From the NCBI GenBank assembly GCA_019421725.1, contig JAHZES010000001.1:9933-27628 (forward strand): a stretch of 17,696 bases of DNA, given 5' to 3'. The stretch is from Clostridiales bacterium. GTDB lineage: Bacteria > Bacillota > Clostridia > Oscillospirales > Acutalibacteraceae. Under the pieces are notes generated by a model. It was not told the origin of the DNA. It worked only from the letters and a program-made list of their open reading frames with translations, and did no database searches. Below are positions 7,609 to 14,357 of the stretch, piece by piece. Made by a program: the position numbers and the translations under genes. Within the stretch, counting starts at the first letter, position 1, and the number at the start of each line of letters is the position of its first letter.

Positions 7609-8610
7609 TCAGTAACGCGACCACGCCTTTGGAACCGTGATCGCTTCGAACATCTGCGTTGCAAAGCCGTCGCTCATCCCCGCAATATAATCGCACACAG
7701 CGCGATCGGCTCCCTCCCGTTCCCGCACAATGCGCATTTCGTCAGGGAGCTTGTCCGTATGCTCCAAACAGTAGCCATACAGTGTTTGAACCAGACCGGG
7801 AACCTTTTGCTCCTCTCCCTTTGCCACCGGATTGCTGTAGACATTCCGGTACATGAACCGGTGCAGCGCATCGAACGCTTCCTGTACATCGGCCGCCATT
7901 GCAAGGCGCTCCGGCGTGGAATTCGCCACCAGCGAGCTGACCAGCGTGTTGATGCGGGTGGTGCGCCGGTCGCCAAGCGTCTCAATAATATCCCACGGAA
8001 TCTCTTCCGGGTTCAACACCCCGGCACGCTGCGCATCGTCAATATCGTGATTGATATATGCGATACGATCCGCAATACGCACAATCCGGCCCTCTGTGGT
8101 AAAAGCCTCTGTTCCTGTGGTATGGCAGCGGATGCCGTCGCGCACCTCGGCGGTCAGGTTCAGCCCCAGGCCTTCGTTTTCCAGCAGCTCCACCACACGG
8201 ACACTTTGCTCATAATGGCGGAACCCACCCGGCGCAATCGCGTCCAAAGCGCGTTCCCCTGCGTGACCGAACGGCGTATGCCCCAGGTCGTGGCCGAGAG
8301 AGATCGCCTCCGTCAGGTCTTCGTTGAGCTGCAGGCAGCGGGCAATGGTACGGGCAATCTGCGCAACCTCCAGCGTATGCGTCAGCCGGGTGCGGTAATG
8401 GTCACCCTCCGGCGAAAGAAAGACCTGTGTCTTGTGCTTCAGCCGCCGAAACGACTTACAGTGAAGGATCCTGTCCCGATCACGCTGAAATGCGGTTCGC
8501 AAATCACATTCCGGCTCAGGGCGCTGCCTGCCGAGCGTCGTTTTGGCTTTGGCGGCCTGCTTTGCCAAAAGCCGAAACTCCTGTTCTTCCGTTCGTTCGC
8601 GGATCGTCAT
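7609..8610 (-). CDS. dgt: Deoxyguanosinetriphosphate triphosphohydrolase-like protein (HD superfamily)
   Basis: The 333-residue HD-domain protein belongs to the dGTPase-like family, which hydrolyses dNTPs to deoxynucleosides and triphosphate. Metal ligands are visible: H78 in TRLTHTLEV, H107 and D108 in SLGHDLGHTPFGHAG, and D181 in RIADRIAYINHDIDDA. The N-terminal SFRRLKHKTQVF is a family hallmark. Its length and sequence fit the shorter clostridial 'type 2' homologues rather than the ~500-residue E. coli Dgt, so true dGTP preference is unproven. AAAGGAGG precedes the ATG at 8608-8610. It is first in the dgt-dnaG-rpoD cluster, which fits a link between nucleotide pools and replication. The 121-nt upstream gap is very AT-rich and should hold the operon promoter, but no clean -35/-10 pair stands out. 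Confidence 0.92.
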   Translation of the reverse strand: MTIRERTEEQEFRLLAKQAAKAKTTLGRQRPEPECDLRTAFQRDRDRILHCKSFRRLKHKTQVFLSPEGDHYRTRLTHTLEVAQIARTIARCLQLNEDLTEAISLGHDLGHTPFGHAGERALDAIAPGGFRHYEQSVRVVELLENEGLGLNLTAEVRDGIRCHTTGTEAFTTEGRIVRIADRIAYINHDIDDAQRAGVLNPEEIPWDIIETLGDRRTTRINTLVSSLVANSTPERLAMAADVQEAFDALHRFMYRNVYSNPVAKGEEQKVPGLVQTLYGYCLEHTDKLPDEMRIVREREGADRAVCDYIAGMSDGFATQMFEAITVPKAWSRY

Positions 8611-8626
8611 CGCCGAATCCCTCCTT

Positions 8627-8652
8627 TGACGTTTGCCCTTTGTGTCACGTCA
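8627..8652 (-). other. Short inverted repeat in the dgt leader
   Basis: TGACGT (8627-8632) pairs perfectly with ACGTCA (8647-8652) across 14 nt, ending right at the AAAGGAGG ribosome binding site of dgt. A hairpin here could shield translation start, or the pair could be a regulator site. Six bases each side is short enough to be chance. Confidence 0.25.
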
Positions 8653-8731
8653 TCAAAAATATAAAATGCTTCTATAAGAATAATACGACAAAAACTTTTG
8701 TTTCCCTCTATTTTTATTTTTTAATTGTTTC

Positions 8732-9373
8732 TCAGTCATTTTCCTGCCGGGGGTAGTACCGTTCTCCGCAAAGCTCAATTTCAACCGCGCCGTTCGTCGC
8801 GTCGGCCAGCTTTTGCTGCAGCAGCGGGAGCTCTCCGGGCAGCAGATGAAAGCAAAGCTCCACATCCTGCCCAAAAACCGTATCATCAAGCACGGCGCCG
8901 CACTGCGGCAAAAGCTTTGCCACCGCCCCGTGCTGATGGTACTCGCACAGCAGCCTGCCCTGCAGGCACCGCTGCATTGTTACCACCCCTGCCGCCTGCA
9001 GCGCCAGCTGCGCCGCCTTGGCGTATGCCCTCACCAGCCCGCCGGTTCCAAGCAATATCCCGCCAAAATACCTCGTAGTCACAATGGCCGTGTCCGTAAT
9101 ATCCGCCTTGGTCAGCGCCTCCAGCGTGGGCAGACCGGCTGTTCCCTGCGGCTCCCCCGCGTCGGAATACCGCATCAGCCCGCCGCTGCGCAACCGATAG
9201 GCATAAACATTGTGGCGCGCGTCCCATCGTTTTGCGCGGATCTCCTCCAAAAAAGCAAGCGCTTCCTCTTCTGTCTGCACCGGCTTTGCGTAACCGATAA
9301 AGCGCGAACGTTTTTCGGTAAATTCAGCTTCTCCGTATACCCGGACTGTCCGATAGCCTTTTTGTTCTGCCAA
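8732..9373 (-). CDS. YigZ/IMPACT-family (UPF0029) protein
   Basis: The protein is 213 residues when started at the TTG at 9371-9373. That codon is preceded by GGGAGGGG at 7-nt spacing, and the result matches the family's ~210 residues. The frame is open upstream to an ATG at 9545-9547, but that extension crosses the rpmE terminator and has no family character. Family signature regions are RFIGYAKPVQTEEEALAFL (24-42), RHNVYAYRL (53-61), YSDAGEPQGTAGLP (69-82) and TRYFGGILLGTGGLVRAY (100-117), followed by a ferredoxin-like C-terminal domain (about 135-205). Biochemical role is poorly known; eukaryotic IMPACT binds GCN1, and the bacterial proteins have been suggested to bind nucleic acid or ribosomes. 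Cytoplasmic, no membrane segment. No obvious promoter was seen after the rpmE terminator. Confidence 0.9.
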   Translation of the reverse strand: MAEQKGYRTVRVYGEAEFTEKRSRFIGYAKPVQTEEEALAFLEEIRAKRWDARHNVYAYRLRSGGLMRYSDAGEPQGTAGLPTLEALTKADITDTAIVTTRYFGGILLGTGGLVRAYAKAAQLALQAAGVVTMQRCLQGRLLCEYHQHGAVAKLLPQCGAVLDDTVFGQDVELCFHLLPGELPLLQQKLADATNGAVEIELCGERYYPRQEND

Positions 9374-9499
9374 AATGGATCCCCTCCCGCCGATTGCGAT
9401 TCCGTGCGAATGCCCGGCGCGCAGAAGCGCCCGCGCAGCCCCGGTCTTCCCGCCTTGACGCCTGTCCCAATCCAGAACCGGCGCATTACGGGAATAAAG

Positions 9500-9559
9500 C
9501 AAGAGGGCTGCTGCAGAACCTGCCGTTCCCGGCGGATCGTTTTGCAACAGCCCCTCTTG
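9500..9559 (-). terminator. Rho-independent terminator of rpmE
   Basis: On the minus strand CAAGAGG (9559-9553) pairs with CCTCTTG (9506-9500), then with one bulged G a GCTG/CAGC block, a T-G wobble and TGCA/TGCA extend the stem to about 16 pairs. The 3' arm is followed by CTTTATT, a modest U-tract. It begins 12 nt after the rpmE stop. It shows rpmE is a single-gene unit and that the YigZ gene needs its own promoter or read-through. Confidence 0.7.
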
Positions 9560-9571
9560 TATGACAACAAA

Positions 9572-9778
9572 TTATTTGTCCTGCATTCCAAAACGCTTCT
9601 TAAAGCGATCGACACGGCCGCCCGTGTCTACCAACTTCTGCTTTCCGGTGAAGAACGGATGGCACTTTGAGCAAATTTCCACGCGGATATCCTTCTTGGT
9701 GGAACGTGTGTGAATCACATTGCCGCAAGCGCAGGTAATGGTTGTCTCTTCGTATTTCGGATGAATTGCTTCCTTCAT
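9572..9778 (-). CDS. rpmE: 50S ribosomal protein L31, zinc-binding type
   Basis: The 68-residue protein starts MKEAIHPKY at the ATG 9776-9778, chosen over an in-frame ATG 21 nt upstream because AGAGGTG lies at correct spacing and the product matches L31. It carries the C+ form's zinc ligands: C16 and C18 (ITCACGN) and C36 and C39 (ICSKCHPFFTG). The C-terminus KQKLVDTGGRVDRFKKRFG is typical. L31 bridges the large and small subunits near the central protuberance. The zinc-containing form is the one usually replaced by a Cys-less paralogue under zinc starvation in other bacteria; no paralogue lies in this window. It has its own promoter and terminator. Confidence 0.97.
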   Translation of the reverse strand: MKEAIHPKYEETTITCACGNVIHTRSTKKDIRVEICSKCHPFFTGKQKLVDTGGRVDRFKKRFGMQDK

Positions 9779-9820
9779 TCTTTTCACCTCTTTCGGCACA
9801 ACCGCATCATTAACATTGGA

Positions 9821-9849
9821 ATTATATCATATCGACATTCAAATTGCAA
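9821..9849 (-). promoter_or_regulatory. SigA-type promoter of rpmE
   Basis: On the minus strand TTGCAA (9849-9844) and TATAAT (9826-9821) are separated by exactly 17 nt, with a TGA extended -10 just upstream of TATAAT. Expected transcription start is near 9814, giving a leader of about 36 nt before the rpmE ATG. Strong match to the vegetative consensus, as expected for a ribosomal protein gene. Confidence 0.85.
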
Positions 9850-9890
9850 GCGATTTTCTGCGGTTTTTTCCGGTTGCTTTTCTTTGTTTT

Positions 9891-9927
9891 CGTTTTGCAC
9901 GGCAATTCTGAGCAAAACGGCTCAGAA
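9891..9927. repeat. Two overlapping, mutually exclusive inverted repeats
   Basis: TTCTGAGC (9906-9913) pairs perfectly with GCTCAGAA (9920-9927) across 6 nt. CGTTTTGC (9891-9898) pairs perfectly with GCAAAACG (9912-9919) across 13 nt. The second structure uses the loop and part of an arm of the first, so they cannot form together. They lie upstream of the rpmE -35, between it and a second promoter-like pair. No long T-run follows either on the minus strand. Confidence 0.45.
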
Positions 9928-9945
9928 AATGCATTCCACAAGTGA

Positions 9946-9977
9946 AAGCTTCCCGTCATTCAACAGGCGGGAAGCTT
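9946..9977. repeat. Perfect 10-bp inverted repeat: operator-like site or weak terminator
   Basis: AAGCTTCCCG (9946-9955) is exactly complementary to CGGGAAGCTT (9968-9977) with a 12-nt loop. On the minus strand it is 86 nt past the lipoprotein stop and is followed only by TTTCACTTG, so as a terminator it is weak. It also begins at the base next to the promoter-like TATGAT at 9983-9978, overlapping the predicted start point, as an operator would. Confidence 0.5.
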
Positions 9978-10006
9978 ATCATAACATATTTCCTTGCAGT
10001 TCGCAA
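9978..10006 (-). promoter_or_regulatory. Second promoter-like pair upstream of rpmE
   Basis: On the minus strand TTGCGA (10006-10001), a 17-nt spacer, and TATGAT (9983-9978) with an upstream TG at the extended -10 position. Transcription would start near 9971 inside the inverted repeat and give rpmE a leader of about 190 nt, or a small RNA. Weaker than the proximal promoter at 9821-9849. Confidence 0.4.
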
Positions 10007-10062
10007 GATTTTTTTGCGGCAGGCCCCATTGAGGCCGATTCCGCCGAAGCCCTTGACTCCTT

Positions 10063-10638
10063 TCAGGGTTTTACAGGGGCGTTCGGGCGCTTGACCTCCA
10101 GCACAACGGACACCTTGTCTGGCGGAATATTTTCAATATCGTTAAATAAAAGCTCAAACGTGCTTCCGTCCTTCGCCTCCCACGTCATAGAGGTATTTTC
10201 TTCCCATTTCTGCTTAGGCTCCGGCATGCAGCTGAGAGCCATTTTGTTTACCTTCTCCCAAATCTCAGAGGCGTTGCCCTCCAGGGTAAAGGCATAGCGT
10301 CCGGTACAAAGCGGCTTCTTTCCGTCAATAAAAACATAGGTCGCCCAACCGTCGGAATCGAGTTCGTCGGAATGCACCTTTACGGTGAACCGGTCTTCCA
10401 AATCGACTTCGACGGAATCGGCATCCACATTCAGCTTTTTCATGACTTCTTCCTTGGTCATCGTCCAGTCTGTTCCTGCAAAGGTATAAGCGTTCTCCGT
10501 TCCTGTTACAACCTCCCGAAAAAGAGGGCTTTTTTCCTGTTTGGCCGCAGCTGCAGAGCAGCCGGTTGAAAATGCAAGAAGCAAGGTTAAAACACCGACC
10601 ATGAACAAACCGAAATTTTTACCGTTTCTTTTTTTCAT
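10063..10638 (-). CDS. Small secreted lipoprotein of unknown function
   Basis: The protein is 191 residues when started at the ATG 10636-10638, which has AGGAGG at ideal spacing; an ATG nine codons upstream lacks one. The N-terminus is a classical export signal: MKKRNGKNF, a hydrophobic stretch LFMVGVLTLLLAF (11-23), then STGC with C27 as the likely lipidated cysteine. The Ser three residues before the Cys is a loose match to the lipobox. After an Ala-rich linker the mature part is acidic and soluble, with a segment TFAGTDWTMTKEEVMKKL (about 53-70) and several short beta-strand-like stretches. I do not recognise a family and assign no function. It is flanked by its own promoter and, upstream, by the addA terminator, so it is probably a single-gene unit. 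Confidence 0.8.
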   Translation of the reverse strand: MKKRNGKNFGLFMVGVLTLLLAFSTGCSAAAAKQEKSPLFREVVTGTENAYTFAGTDWTMTKEEVMKKLNVDADSVEVDLEDRFTVKVHSDELDSDGWATYVFIDGKKPLCTGRYAFTLEGNASEIWEKVNKMALSCMPEPKQKWEENTSMTWEAKDGSTFELLFNDIENIPPDKVSVVLEVKRPNAPVKP

Positions 10639-10727
10639 AAAAACCCTCCTGATTCCATGTTTCAATTTTTAGCATTCCGTCAAGATGATCTCCCAAGCGG
10701 AACCATCTTCCAGTTTTGCTTATTTTG

Positions 10728-10756
10728 ATTATATCATATAAAAATATGGATTTCAA
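10728..10756 (-). promoter_or_regulatory. SigA-type promoter of the lipoprotein gene
   Basis: On the minus strand TTGAAA (10756-10751) and TATAAT (10733-10728) are spaced 17 nt, with TGA forming an extended -10. The predicted start near 10721 leaves a leader of about 80 nt before the ATG at 10638. Very good vegetative consensus. Confidence 0.8.
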
Positions 10757-10765
10757 TGATTTGCC

Positions 10766-10794
10766 AAAAAAAACAGATTTTACACGAAAATTTG
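10766..10794 (-). terminator. Probable terminator of addBA
   Basis: On the minus strand CAAATTTT (10794-10787) pairs with AAAATCTG (10781-10774), seven pairs and one A-C mismatch around a 5-nt loop, directly followed by eight T (10773-10766). The stem is AT-rich and weak, but the T-tract is perfect and it lies 15 nt after the addA stop, just before the next promoter. Confidence 0.5.
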
Positions 10795-10809
10795 ATCGGT
10801 TTTTCTCTA

Positions 10810-13800
10810 TTACAGCGTGATTATCTCAGAAAGCCAAAGCGAGTACAGCAGCTTTTCCTTTACCGGCTTGCCGAAGGCCTTTTCCAACGCCTCGGCGTAA
10901 AAGGCAAGCTGCTCCGCATACCGCGCGGCCAGCTCGCCGCCGGTTTTGACTCGATCGGTTTTGTAATCGATCAGCACGAGCATCCCTGCCTCTTCCAGAA
11001 CACAGTCGGCCACGCCCTGCAGCAGAACTGTCTCCGCCGCATCCTCTCCCGAAATTTCGGGAGCAATTCGGGAAGCGGGGATCTCTTCAAAAAACCGGAC
11101 CTCGCGGCGAACCCTTTCGGCGGCAAAAATCCGTTTGCCAAGCGCGCCTGAAAACAGCGCGTCAATGCGCTTCAGATCGATCGATGCGCTTTCCTCTGCA
11201 GTCAGAAACCCTGCGGCGGTCAGACGGTCAAGCTCGGCGGCAGAATCCTCTCTTGCCTCCAGGTAGTCGGCGAACTGTAAAAAACGGTGCAGCGCCGTGC
11301 CCCGCTCGGCCGGTGTCAGCCCACCCGCGGTCAAAAACCGCGGTCTGCGTTCTCCAAGATGCTTCTGCCGTTCCCGATCCTCCGCCAGCTGAGAGATCGC
11401 AGCCTTGACCGGCACAAAGGAAAGCGCCGTTGCCGCCGGCTTTGCCGCAAACACAGCCCGCATTTTTTCAAGCAGCGCCTCGTCCGGCGCGCAAGGCTCC
11501 GTCTCCGCAGCGGAAACAAAATCCTCCCGGTGGGGAATGGAGCATTGAATTTTCCACGCGCTCCCCGGCAGCGGCGCTCCCTCTTCGGCGCCGGCAAGCC
11601 GTCTCAGCGCCGCGCCGTCTCTGTGCCGAAGCAGCGCCGAAAGGATCCAGTCTGCAAAGCTACCCGCACTGCGAACATCAAAAGGCAGAAGCCTGCCGTT
11701 TTCCATCTGCTGCGCGGCCAGCTGCGCCAGACGCTTTTCCGGAGAATTGCAGCTGGCAAGCAGGAACAGCTTTTCCCGCGCGCGCGTTACGGCGACGTAA
11801 AGCACGCGCAGCTGTTCCGAAAGCTCATCCCGCGCCGTTTCCAGCTGGACCGCATCATAAGCCGCCGTAGAAAAGCGCGCTCCGCTGACCGGATCCTTCC
11901 GTTTCAAACCGACGCCAAGCTCCGGGTGGATCAACAGATCTCCCATTTGTGAGCTTGTGTTGAATTTCCGGGCGGTATCCGCAAGAAAAACAAACGGGAA
12001 TTCCAGTCCCTTCGAGTGGTGAATACTCATAATACGCACCACATTGGCCGATTCGGAAAGAACCGCCGCCGGAGCAAGGTCGGAGCGCTGCTCCTGCAGG
12101 CGGTCGATATACCGGATAAATCCGGAAAGTCCGCGGTAGCCTGCGCGCTCATACGTCCTGGCATATTCCAACAGCAGCCGCAGATTTGCCAGCTGCGCGC
12201 CGCCGTCCCGCATGGCAAGCACCATTTCCTCCATGTGCAGCTCTTCAAAAATACAGCGCAGCAGGCGGTCGCTCGGCATGGTAGCCGCCAACCGGCGAAA
12301 ACGCGCCGTCATATGCAGAAAACCGGCGCATCGCGCATCCTCTTCCGCCGCCAGCCGCAGCGCCTGATACAGCGAGCCTTTCGGCAGCCGAAGGCGAAGC
12401 TTTGCGGCATCGTCGGCCGAAAAGCCGCAGACCGGCGAAAGCAGCACCGCCAGCAGAGGAATATCCTGCAGCGGATTATCGATCACACGCAGCAGCGAAA
12501 GAGTGACCGAAATTTCTCTTGCGGCAAAAAAGCCGCCCTGCGCACTGGTCCAGACCGGAATTTTCCGTGCTTCCAACGCCTTTGCATACGGCGCGGTATG
12601 CTTTGCCGCGCTGCGCAGCAAAATGCAGAAATCGCGGTATTCCGCCGGCCTTTGTTCTCCGTTTTTGCTGACGACGGCTCCGGAATCCACCATCGCACGA
12701 ATTTTTTGAGCGATCCATTCCGCCTCGGCCTCTTCGCCCTCGCCGTCGTATTGGGAGGTGTCGAACAGCTGCAGCTCTGCAGAGGGCTCCTCCTCTTCCG
12801 GATACGGCGCGGCAGGCACAAGCTCCTCCTCTTCCGTGTAGTCCAAATCGCCCACCGATCGGCTCATCAGCAAACGGAAAAGAAAATTGCACGCGCCGGT
12901 TACTCCGGAGCGGCTGCGAAAGTTCTGCCCAAGGATCACCGCAGCCGGATATTCATCCTTTATCCGGTCATAACGCGGATACCGTGCGCGGCGCTGCAGA
13001 AACAGCTCCGGACTCGCTTGCCGGAAACGATAAATGCTCTGTTTGACGTCGCCAACCAGAAAAAGATTCTCTTCGCTGCGCGAAACAGCGGAAAAAATCA
13101 TATCCTGCGCTCCGTTGGTGTCCTGATATTCGTCCACCATCACCTCTTCGAACCGTTCGCTCAGCGCTTCCGCCGCAGCAGTGCGCTCAAAGCCGTTCTC
13201 CGTCGGCTGAACCAGCAGTGTGATTGCAAAATGCTCCAGGTCTCCGAAATCCAAAAGATTCCGCTCCTTTTTCAGAGCATCCAACCTGCTTCCGTATTGT
13301 TTGCAAAGCTCCGCCAGCGCGCGAACCACCGGCAGCTGTTCCCGAATCTCCTTCCGGACCTCTGCCGCCGGCCGATCAAAGTATGCACCCAGCTTTACAA
13401 GCTGATCTTTATACCGTTTACGGGCATTCTGCACCCGCTCCTTTATCGCCTCGCTGCCCGCGCCGCGTTTAAGCATGCCGAGCCTTGCAAAACCGAGTGC
13501 GCCAAGCGCCCGGGCCATTGCGTCCCAGCTTCGTTCTTCGGCGCGGCTTTTTAAAAACATGCACTGCGCCGCATCGTCGGCCAGCGCTGAGCCGTAAGCC
13601 GCCGCAACGGCGTCGTCCTGCGCCGCAAGGCGCGCGGTTTGTTCGACCGCCTGTTGAACCGCCTGCAGCTGCTCCTCCGCATAGGTAAACAAAATCTCGC
13701 CCCACGGGGTCTTTTCCGGTGCGTCCTCCGCCTCAAACAGCTTTGTCTTTTCGTCCAACCACCGTTCCGGAAACGGGTGTGACCGCACGAAATCGTAAAG

Positions 13801-14334
13801 CCGGCGCACTGTATCCGTCAGCCGCCGGTCATCGCGGTCTCCCGCAAACAGCTCCACCAATTCCCGAAACCCGCCGTCTTCTCTTGCGGTTGCATAAGCC
13901 TCCTCTGCCGTTTCCTGTGCGGCGCGGTCGCACAGCAGAAGTATTTCGTCCTCGGTTGCGATCCGAAAGGTAGGAGAAACTCCGAGCTGCGAAAAGTTTT
14001 CGCGAATCAAATCCGAGCAAAAGCTGTGCACGGTAGAAATTCTTGCACGCTCCAGCAGCAGCTTTTGCCGCTGCAGGCGCAAATCGTCCGGGTGCTCCGC
14101 AAGAAGCTCCGAAATCCGTGACGCGATCCGCTGTTTCATCTCCGCTGCTGCCGCCTTTGTAAAGGTAACCACCAGCAGCCGGTCGGCGTCGCAGCCATCC
14201 TGCGCAGTGATCCGCTCGATCACGCGCTGCACCAGCACCGCCGTTTTGCCGGAACCGGCCGCAGCCGAAACCAGCAGCGTTCCCCCGCGCGCTTCTATGG
14301 CGTCCTGCTGATCGTACGTCCATTTTGTGGCCAT
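10810..14334 (-). CDS. addA: ATP-dependent helicase/nuclease subunit A (AddA)
   Basis: The 1174-residue subunit supplies the 3'-5' UvrD/RecB-type motor and one nuclease of AddAB, which resects double-strand breaks to Chi-like sites and loads RecA. Helicase motifs in order: Walker A AAAGSGKT (24-31), VTFTKAAAAEMKQR (Ia, 56-69), STVHSFC (100-106), DEYQD (motif II, 401-405), LVGDVKQSIYRFRQA (motif III, 426-440), GQNFRSRSG (IV), SIHHSKGLEFPFVF (V) and LYVAVTRAREKL (VI). The C-terminal RecB-type nuclease has the catalytic LIDYKTDR with D1123 and K1125. Length is within the usual 1150-1250. The ATG at 14332-14334 follows GGAAGGAAGG. It lies 23 nt downstream of addB in the usual addB-addA order. Confidence 0.97.
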   Translation of the reverse strand: MATKWTYDQQDAIEARGGTLLVSAAAGSGKTAVLVQRVIERITAQDGCDADRLLVVTFTKAAAAEMKQRIASRISELLAEHPDDLRLQRQKLLLERARISTVHSFCSDLIRENFSQLGVSPTFRIATEDEILLLCDRAAQETAEEAYATAREDGGFRELVELFAGDRDDRRLTDTVRRLYDFVRSHPFPERWLDEKTKLFEAEDAPEKTPWGEILFTYAEEQLQAVQQAVEQTARLAAQDDAVAAAYGSALADDAAQCMFLKSRAEERSWDAMARALGALGFARLGMLKRGAGSEAIKERVQNARKRYKDQLVKLGAYFDRPAAEVRKEIREQLPVVRALAELCKQYGSRLDALKKERNLLDFGDLEHFAITLLVQPTENGFERTAAAEALSERFEEVMVDEYQDTNGAQDMIFSAVSRSEENLFLVGDVKQSIYRFRQASPELFLQRRARYPRYDRIKDEYPAAVILGQNFRSRSGVTGACNFLFRLLMSRSVGDLDYTEEEELVPAAPYPEEEEPSAELQLFDTSQYDGEGEEAEAEWIAQKIRAMVDSGAVVSKNGEQRPAEYRDFCILLRSAAKHTAPYAKALEARKIPVWTSAQGGFFAAREISVTLSLLRVIDNPLQDIPLLAVLLSPVCGFSADDAAKLRLRLPKGSLYQALRLAAEEDARCAGFLHMTARFRRLAATMPSDRLLRCIFEELHMEEMVLAMRDGGAQLANLRLLLEYARTYERAGYRGLSGFIRYIDRLQEQRSDLAPAAVLSESANVVRIMSIHHSKGLEFPFVFLADTARKFNTSSQMGDLLIHPELGVGLKRKDPVSGARFSTAAYDAVQLETARDELSEQLRVLYVAVTRAREKLFLLASCNSPEKRLAQLAAQQMENGRLLPFDVRSAGSFADWILSALLRHRDGAALRRLAGAEEGAPLPGSAWKIQCSIPHREDFVSAAETEPCAPDEALLEKMRAVFAAKPAATALSFVPVKAAISQLAEDRERQKHLGERRPRFLTAGGLTPAERGTALHRFLQFADYLEAREDSAAELDRLTAAGFLTAEESASIDLKRIDALFSGALGKRIFAAERVRREVRFFEEIPASRIAPEISGEDAAETVLLQGVADCVLEEAGMLVLIDYKTDRVKTGGELAARYAEQLAFYAEALEKAFGKPVKEKLLYSLWLSEIITL

Positions 14335-14357
14335 TGTAATCCCTTCCTTCCGCTTGT

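Noticed and set aside
9822..9959. Minus-strand 45-codon frame upstream of rpmE, beginning MTGSFHLWNA
   Set aside because: No ribosome binding site before its ATG, it runs into the rpmE promoter -10, and it overlaps the inverted repeats; likely chance.
12016..13554. Long plus-strand open frame of 512 codons inside addA
   Set aside because: Antisense to a gene with all helicase motifs intact. The translation is Arg/Gln/His-rich low-complexity sequence typical of a shadow frame in GC-rich DNA. The same applies to the 400-codon frame over dnaG (6264-7466), and to others over dgt, addB and pepT.
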